A stretch of 11,042 nt of DNA from Bacteroidales bacterium (lineage in GTDB: Bacteria; Bacteroidota; Bacteroidia; Bacteroidales; UBA932). The stretch covers positions 1 to 11,042 of the forward strand of contig JAAXVX010000021.1 of the NCBI GenBank assembly GCA_013335275.1, given 5' to 3'. The notes under the pieces were generated by a model, which worked only from the letters and a program-made list of their open reading frames with translations, was not told where the DNA came from and ran no database searches. Made by a program: the position numbers and the translations under genes. Below, one piece after another: positions 7,733-11,042 of the stretch (position 1 is its first letter; every line of letters starts with the position of its first letter).

Positions 7733-7790
7733 TACAGATGTATATTTACCACCAAAGACATTTGTAAACATATTTTATATTACATTTGTA
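7733..7790. promoter_or_regulatory. Three operator-like dyads at exact 24-bp spacing before the XRE gene
   Basis: TACAGATGTA (7733-7742), GACATTTGTA (7757-7766, one mismatch to TACA) and TACATTTGTA (7781-7790) share the dyad TACA-NN-TGTA. Their starts are exactly 24 bp apart, near the spacing of lambda OR sites, so bound dimers would sit in a helical register that allows cooperativity. The last site contains TACATTTG (7781-7788), a match to the Bacteroidota -7 box ending 21 bp before the ATG at 7810, so occupation would block that promoter. A TTTG (7761-7764) lies only 16 bp upstream, short for a -33 element. A weak half-site TACA (7803-7806) follows near the start codon. Confidence 0.55.
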
Positions 7791-7809
7791 GAACTAAAAG
7801 TTTACAATT

Positions 7810-8271
7810 ATGCAAGACCGTTTACAGCAATTTTTGCAGCTTGAGCAGCTCACTCCTGCCAGGCTTTCGGATATTATTGGGGTACAGCGCTCCGGTCTTT
7901 CTCACATACTCTCCGGACGAAATAAGCCCGGATTCGATTTTATTCTCAGGTTGCTCATAAAATTCCCTACCCTCAGTGCCGACTGGCTCATTACCGGAAA
8001 GGGAAAAATGTACAAAGAGGTAAAAGATGCACGTGAAGAGGGTTCATTAAGGGAATCCAAAATAAAAAATGAAATATTTGAGGCGCCAAAAACAGACGAT
8101 AGTCTTGATATTGAGCAAAATGACCTCGATTTTATCACTTCTCAACCCTCTGAGAATCCGATAAAAGTTCCGATAAGTAACTATGTACAGAAAAATCGAT
8201 TGCTAAAGAAGGTTCTGCTTGTCTATTCGGACAATACCTTTGAAGAGATAAACCCGGGTAAAATTGTTTAA
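7810..8271 (+). CDS. Small XRE (Cro/CI-like) helix-turn-helix transcriptional regulator
   Basis: 153 residues. The N-terminal HTH_3-type domain (about 1-65) reads QLTPARLSDIIGVQRSGLSH (13-32) followed by ILSGRNKPGFDFILRLL (33-49) and ADWLITGKGKMY (57-68). It closely resembles a common Bacteroidota family of small XRE regulators. Residues about 69-125 are charged and low in conserved features, a likely linker. The C-terminal RLLKKVLLVYSDNTFEEI (130-147) is a short conserved tail of this family, probably beta-structured and possibly for dimerisation. There is no S24/LexA peptidase or ligand domain. Three dyads at 24-bp spacing directly upstream are natural autoregulatory operators, and matching dyads lie at the divergent queA promoter. 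The inducing signal is unknown. pyrD starts 42 bp downstream but appears to have its own promoter. Confidence 0.85.
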   Translation: MQDRLQQFLQLEQLTPARLSDIIGVQRSGLSHILSGRNKPGFDFILRLLIKFPTLSADWLITGKGKMYKEVKDAREEGSLRESKIKNEIFEAPKTDDSLDIEQNDLDFITSQPSENPIKVPISNYVQKNRLLKKVLLVYSDNTFEEINPGKIV

Positions 8272-8295
8272 TAGGGTTTATAATTTATATCTTTG
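8264..8295 (+). promoter_or_regulatory. Candidate pyrD-cinA promoter
   Basis: TTG (8264-8266), 21 bp, then TATCTTTG (8288-8295) match the Bacteroidota pattern TTG-N19-21-TAnnTTTG exactly. Transcription would start near 8302, about 12 nt before ATG 8314. The -7 box includes the upstream TTG codon at 8293, so that codon would not be in the mRNA. The -33 part overlaps the last codons of the XRE gene. Confidence 0.6.
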
Positions 8296-8313
8296 CGCAA
8301 ATATTTTCAATTG

Positions 8314-9357
8314 ATGTATCGTCTATTTAAACCATTGATTTTTTCTTTTTTCACGCCTGAGACAGCTCATACCATTGTTATGAAGCTTCTGCTGGTTTTA
8401 AGTTACATCCCCCTGTCCTCTTTTATCCTAAGACTTTTTTTCTCGTATAAATCGCCTGTTCTAGAAAAAGACGTAATGGGGATTAAATTTCCAAATCCTG
8501 TTGGCCTTGCTGCCGGATTCGACAAAAATGGAGACAGGTATAATGAGTTGTCAAATTTCGGGTTCGGGTTTATCGAAATTGGGTCCATTACCCCTACTGA
8601 ACAACCCGGGAATCCCAAACCAAGATGTTTCAGACTGGTTGAAGACAACGCAATCATTAACAGGATGGGTATCAATAATAAAGGCGTTAAGTATGCTGTT
8701 ACATCTCTAAAGGAGAATCGCCCCAGAGTGATAATCGGAGGTAATATAAGCAAAAGCACCACAAGCCCTAATGATCAGGCTCCTGTCGATTACGAAAAAT
8801 CTTTCGCACAGTTGTATGACTTTGTAGACTACTTTGTAATAAACGTATCGTGCCCTAATGTAAAAGGGCTCACTAAGCTTCAGGATATCAACTCGCTATC
8901 CGAAATTGTAGATAAACTGACTACCCTAAGGAAATACTTTGACGACTACAGGCCAATACTTCTGAAAGTTTCGCCGGATCTTACGTATGAGCAACTGGAT
9001 GAGATAATTGAGCTGATTCTCGTATCGGGACTTGACGGCATTGTTGCCACAAATACAACTACTAAAAGAGAAGATCTTAAAACATCTTCCGATAAGATAG
9101 AAGCAATAGGCGATGGCGGTTTAAGCGGAGAGCCTTTATACAGAAAGAGTCTCGAGGTGATTAAATATATCTCCCGAAAGACAAACGGGCAGTTGCCTAT
9201 CATAGGTGTAGGCGGAATAATGACCCCCGGGCAGGCAAAGGAAATGCTCGATTCTGGTGCAAGTTTAATTCAGGTATACACCGGATTTATTTATAACGGA
9301 CCCGGTATTGTCAGAAAGATTAATAAATACCTGGCAAAATCAAAGAAGGCATGTTAA
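8314..9357 (+). CDS. pyrD: Dihydroorotate dehydrogenase, class 2 (quinone-dependent)
   Basis: 347 residues from ATG 8314. The enzyme oxidises dihydroorotate to orotate (fourth step of pyrimidine synthesis) with FMN and passes electrons to membrane quinones. Class 2 signs are the N-terminal membrane-associating helices (MYRLFKPLIFSFF, then a hydrophobic stretch to about 44), PNPVGLAAGFDKNG (60-73) and FGFGFIEIGSITP (82-94). Also seen are INRMGINNKG (115-124), LLKVSPDLT (216-224), VATNTTT (244-250), GGLSGEPL (268-275) and IGVGGI (297-302). The catalytic-loop motif is NVSCPN (177-182) with Cys180, whereas E. coli class 2 has Ser at this place and class 1 has Cys. ATG 8314 is preferred over TTG 8293 because it gives the family-like MYRL start and the TTG lies in the promoter -7 box. 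It overlaps cinA by 7 bp, so the two are co-transcribed. Confidence 0.92.
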   Translation: MYRLFKPLIFSFFTPETAHTIVMKLLLVLSYIPLSSFILRLFFSYKSPVLEKDVMGIKFPNPVGLAAGFDKNGDRYNELSNFGFGFIEIGSITPTEQPGNPKPRCFRLVEDNAIINRMGINNKGVKYAVTSLKENRPRVIIGGNISKSTTSPNDQAPVDYEKSFAQLYDFVDYFVINVSCPNVKGLTKLQDINSLSEIVDKLTTLRKYFDDYRPILLKVSPDLTYEQLDEIIELILVSGLDGIVATNTTTKREDLKTSSDKIEAIGDGGLSGEPLYRKSLEVIKYISRKTNGQLPIIGVGGIMTPGQAKEMLDSGASLIQVYTGFIYNGPGIVRKINKYLAKSKKAC

Positions 9358-10595
9358 CGGCATCTGTTTGCACAATTGGAGACGAAATTCTCATAGGACA
9401 GATTGTAGATACAAACTCGGCTTATATATCAAAAGAGCTTAATTCTATAGGGATTAAAGTCAATTTTATGCTCTCTGTTCCGGACGAAGAGGAGCAGATT
9501 GTCAACTATCTCAATCTTTCGCTCTCAAGGAGCGATATTGTTATTGTAACAGGAGGTCTTGGCCCCACAAAGGACGATATCACCAAAAATGCCCTTGCAA
9601 CTCTCAGCGGAAGCTCCCGTTTAGTATATAACGAGGACCAGCTTTCTATTATACGCTCAATTTGCCATAAAAGAGGGATAGAACTCTCCGATCTTAACCG
9701 GGACCAGGCTCTTGTTCCGGAACAGTGCGAAGTGCTCACAAACAATATGGGAACAGCTCCGGGCATATTATTGCGAAAAGACGGAAAACTGCTGTTTTCT
9801 CTTCCCGGTGTTCCATATGAGATGGCAAACCTAATGAAAAAGGTAACCGGCGAGATAATCAAGACAAAGGATATTGAAGACATATATCATAAAACACTCA
9901 TAACTTTTGGAATACCGGAATCTTCGCTTGCAAAAATGATAGCCGGATGGGAAGATAATCTTCCTCCTGAAATCAAACTTGCATATCTCCCCGACCCTCT
10001 CACAGGAGTTAAGCTTCGTCTTTCAAAATATGGAGGAAACATAAATGACTCTAAAAAAGCAATAAATGAGCATTTTGCCGCACTTAAAGATATGCTTGGC
10101 AATGCAGTTTATGGTGAGGACAACGAGACTCTGGAAAGTGTTATATTCCGTTTTCTGAAATCAAAATCTGCAACATTGTCAACTGCAGAATCATGTACAG
10201 GAGGTAAAATTGCATCAATGATTACATCGGTTCCTGGCTCATCTTCTATTTTTGCCGGTGGCATAATTGCATACAGCAACGAAGTGAAAATAAAAACGCT
10301 TGGCGTTGATCCTGCTATTCTTGCCGAATCCGGAGCTGTGAGTGAAGAGTGCGTTAGGGCAATGGCGCAGGGAGCAAGGGAAATATTCAATACAAGCTAT
10401 GCTGTTGCTACATCAGGTATTGCCGGCCCCGATGGCGGCAGTGTGGAAAAACCATCGGGCACTGTATGGATTGCAGTAGCCGGTCCAGATTTTACAGTTG
10501 CAAAAAAAGCTGTTTTCAATGGTGACCGATTAAGAAATATTGACAGATTTTCATCTGAAACGCTCAATTTCCTTAGGCTGAACCTTGGAATTTAG
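9351..10595 (+). CDS. cinA: CinA: competence/damage-inducible protein with nicotinamide-nucleotide amidase domain
   Basis: 414 residues, full length for CinA. The N-terminal MoaB/MogA-like domain (COG1058, about 1-170) shows IGDEILIGQIVDTNSAYI (9-26), VTGGLGPTKDD (66-76), GTAPGILL (134-141) and SLPGVPYEM (150-158). A linker domain follows (about 180-255). The C-terminal PncC amidase domain (about 258-412) shows STAESCTGGKIASMIT (277-292), with catalytic-Ser candidate Ser281, IIAYSNEVK (305-313) and TSGIAGPDGGS (354-364). PncC-type domains deamidate NMN to nicotinate mononucleotide in NAD recycling, and the N-terminal domain is linked to ADP-ribose pyrophosphatase activity in characterised CinA proteins. 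The ATG lies inside the end of pyrD (ATGTTAA, 7-bp overlap), which implies co-transcription and probably coupled translation. Any link with competence is not shown here. Confidence 0.93.
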   Translation: MLTASVCTIGDEILIGQIVDTNSAYISKELNSIGIKVNFMLSVPDEEEQIVNYLNLSLSRSDIVIVTGGLGPTKDDITKNALATLSGSSRLVYNEDQLSIIRSICHKRGIELSDLNRDQALVPEQCEVLTNNMGTAPGILLRKDGKLLFSLPGVPYEMANLMKKVTGEIIKTKDIEDIYHKTLITFGIPESSLAKMIAGWEDNLPPEIKLAYLPDPLTGVKLRLSKYGGNINDSKKAINEHFAALKDMLGNAVYGEDNETLESVIFRFLKSKSATLSTAESCTGGKIASMITSVPGSSSIFAGGIIAYSNEVKIKTLGVDPAILAESGAVSEECVRAMAQGAREIFNTSYAVATSGIAGPDGGSVEKPSGTVWIAVAGPDFTVAKKAVFNGDRLRNIDRFSSETLNFLRLNLGI

Positions 10596-10598
10596 CTC

Positions 10599-10615
10599 AA
10601 AACCTTAATGGTTTT
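10599..10615 (+). terminator. Weak terminator-like hairpin after cinA
   Basis: AAAACC (10599-10604), loop TTAAT, GGTTTT (10610-10615) form a perfect 6-bp stem starting four bases after the cinA stop codon. The T-run is part of the stem and the following bases are ATATAATT, so this is only a moderate candidate for ending the pyrD-cinA transcript. Confidence 0.4.
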
Positions 10616-10636
10616 ATATAATTGATAATTAACATA

Positions 10637-10673
10637 TATAACAATTAAGTTAACGCTTATAACAATCATGTTA
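10637..10673. repeat. Tandem 16-bp direct repeats with 21-bp period
   Basis: TATAACAATTAAGTTA (10637-10652) and TATAACAATCATGTTA (10658-10673) agree at 14 of 16 positions and start 21 bp apart, two helical turns. A partial third element, ATTAAC at 10628-10633, is also 21 bp before GTTAAC at 10649. The repeats lie 24-60 bp upstream of the beta-lactamase-like gene and look like sites for a regulator that binds direct repeats on one DNA face. The spacer is very AT-rich, so chance cannot be excluded. Confidence 0.4.
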
Positions 10674-10696
10674 CTATTTTATATAAATATCTAATT

Positions 10697-11042
10697 ATGA
10701 AAAGATTATATACACTTATCCTGATTTCTCTAACCGTCATGCAATCTTGTACAGAAAACAAACAGTCAACAGAAGATGTTGCAATGAACAGAATTGATTC
10801 ATTATTCTTATCTCAATACCCAGCAAACGAACCGGGGGCGGAAGTTTTAATTCTTAAAGGCGACTCCATAATTTTTGAAAAGGGTTACGGAATAGCAAAT
10901 ATGGAAACCGGAACCCCTATTGATGAAAATACTTTTTTCAACATAGCTTCCGTATCTAAGCAGTTTTCAGGAGTAGCAGCCATGATGCTTGCAGAAGAAG
11001 GAAAGCTCTCACTTGATGACAACGTAAAGAAATGGTTCCCGG
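10697..11042 (+). CDS. Serine beta-lactamase-like hydrolase, putative lipoprotein, partial (C-terminus off window)
   Basis: ATG 10697 opens 115 codons running off the right edge. The N-terminus MKRLYTLILISLTVMQSC has a basic start, a hydrophobic core and a degenerate lipobox (MQSC, Cys18), so the protein is probably a lipoprotein. No clear surface-export signal follows the cysteine. Residues 47-115 match the start of the beta-lactamase/class C-like serine hydrolase fold (Pfam Beta-lactamase, COG1680): GAEVLILKGDSIIFEKGYG (47-65), NMETGTPIDENTFFNIASVS (68-87), the SxxK motif Ser85-Lys88, and the helix EEGKLSLDDNVKKWFP (100-115). Known members include esterases, D-amino-acid peptidases and PBP-like proteins. 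The YxN and C-terminal KTG-like motifs are off the window, so the substrate class cannot be named. The gene has its own 101-bp upstream spacer with a direct repeat. Confidence 0.85.
   Translation, partial: MKRLYTLILISLTVMQSCTENKQSTEDVAMNRIDSLFLSQYPANEPGAEVLILKGDSIIFEKGYGIANMETGTPIDENTFFNIASVSKQFSGVAAMMLAEEGKLSLDDNVKKWFP

Larger units (their letters stand above)
7286..7809. other. 524-bp AT-rich divergent intergenic region
   Basis: This spacer lies between the divergent queA and XRE regulator genes. It contains five TACA-NN-TGTA dyads (starts 7357, 7392, 7733, 7757 with one mismatch, and 7781), a queA promoter candidate, a second minus-strand TATATTTG (7319-7312), a seven-codon ORF and a hairpin with a T-run (7459-7478). 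From about 7480 to 7730 I see nothing firm: no ORF of note, and one long-loop stem AGCTTAT/ATGAGCT (about 7598-7633) that is too weak to call. The length is large compared with the other spacers here (38-101 bp). Confidence 0.7.

Noticed and set aside
7286..7809. CRISPR-like array from the repeated ACATTTGTA words
   Set aside because: The repeats are about 10 bp, dyadic and in both orientations, with two different spacings (35 and 24 bp) and no 20-40 bp direct repeats; they fit operators instead.
8293..8313. TTG start giving a 354-residue PyrD
   Set aside because: The TTG is inside a consensus -7 promoter box and the downstream ATG gives the family-like N-terminus.
9506..9883. 125-codon minus-strand open frame antisense to cinA
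   Set aside because: It is Ser/Arg-rich with no family features and lies opposite conserved CinA coding sequence.

Overview
The window looks like chromosomal DNA of a Bacteroidota member, probably Bacteroidales. The reasons are Bacteroidota-type QueA, PlsC-like acyltransferase and small XRE regulator proteins, weak or absent Shine-Dalgarno sequences, moderate-to-low GC with AT-rich spacers, and several matches to the Bacteroidota promoter pattern TTG-N19-21-TAnnTTTG. The genes are mostly housekeeping or cell-envelope genes. I see no insertion sequence, prophage, CRISPR array, tRNA or rRNA.

Positions 1-4304 (minus strand) hold a lipid and envelope cluster. An AMP-forming long-chain acyl-CoA synthetase overlaps by one base (TGATG) with a membrane-anchored M28-family metallopeptidase. 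Next comes a PlsC-like 1-acylglycerol-3-phosphate acyltransferase that is cut by the left edge and appears to have its own promoter inside the end of the peptidase gene.

Positions 4343-6088 (plus) encode a YyaL/SSP411 (DUF255) protein in which both cysteines of the usual thioredoxin-like CxxC are gone. It converges on, and overlaps by 21 bp, a queA gene (6068-7285, minus) for queuosine tRNA modification.

Positions 7286-7809 are a 524-bp AT-rich divergent intergenic region and the most interesting part of the window. It holds five copies of the dyad TACA-NN-TGTA (one with a single mismatch). Three are spaced exactly 24 bp apart just upstream of a small Cro/CI-like (XRE) regulator gene, and two lie at the candidate queA promoter. 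The layout resembles a lambda-type operator array and suggests that the regulator controls itself and queA. A hairpin followed by a T-run, with a seven-codon ORF just before it, also lies here.

Positions 8264-10595 (plus) hold pyrD (class 2 dihydroorotate dehydrogenase, best started at ATG 8314 rather than TTG 8293) and cinA, which overlap by 7 bp. Positions 10697-11042 begin a serine beta-lactamase-like lipoprotein, cut by the right edge, preceded by a 21-bp-period direct repeat.
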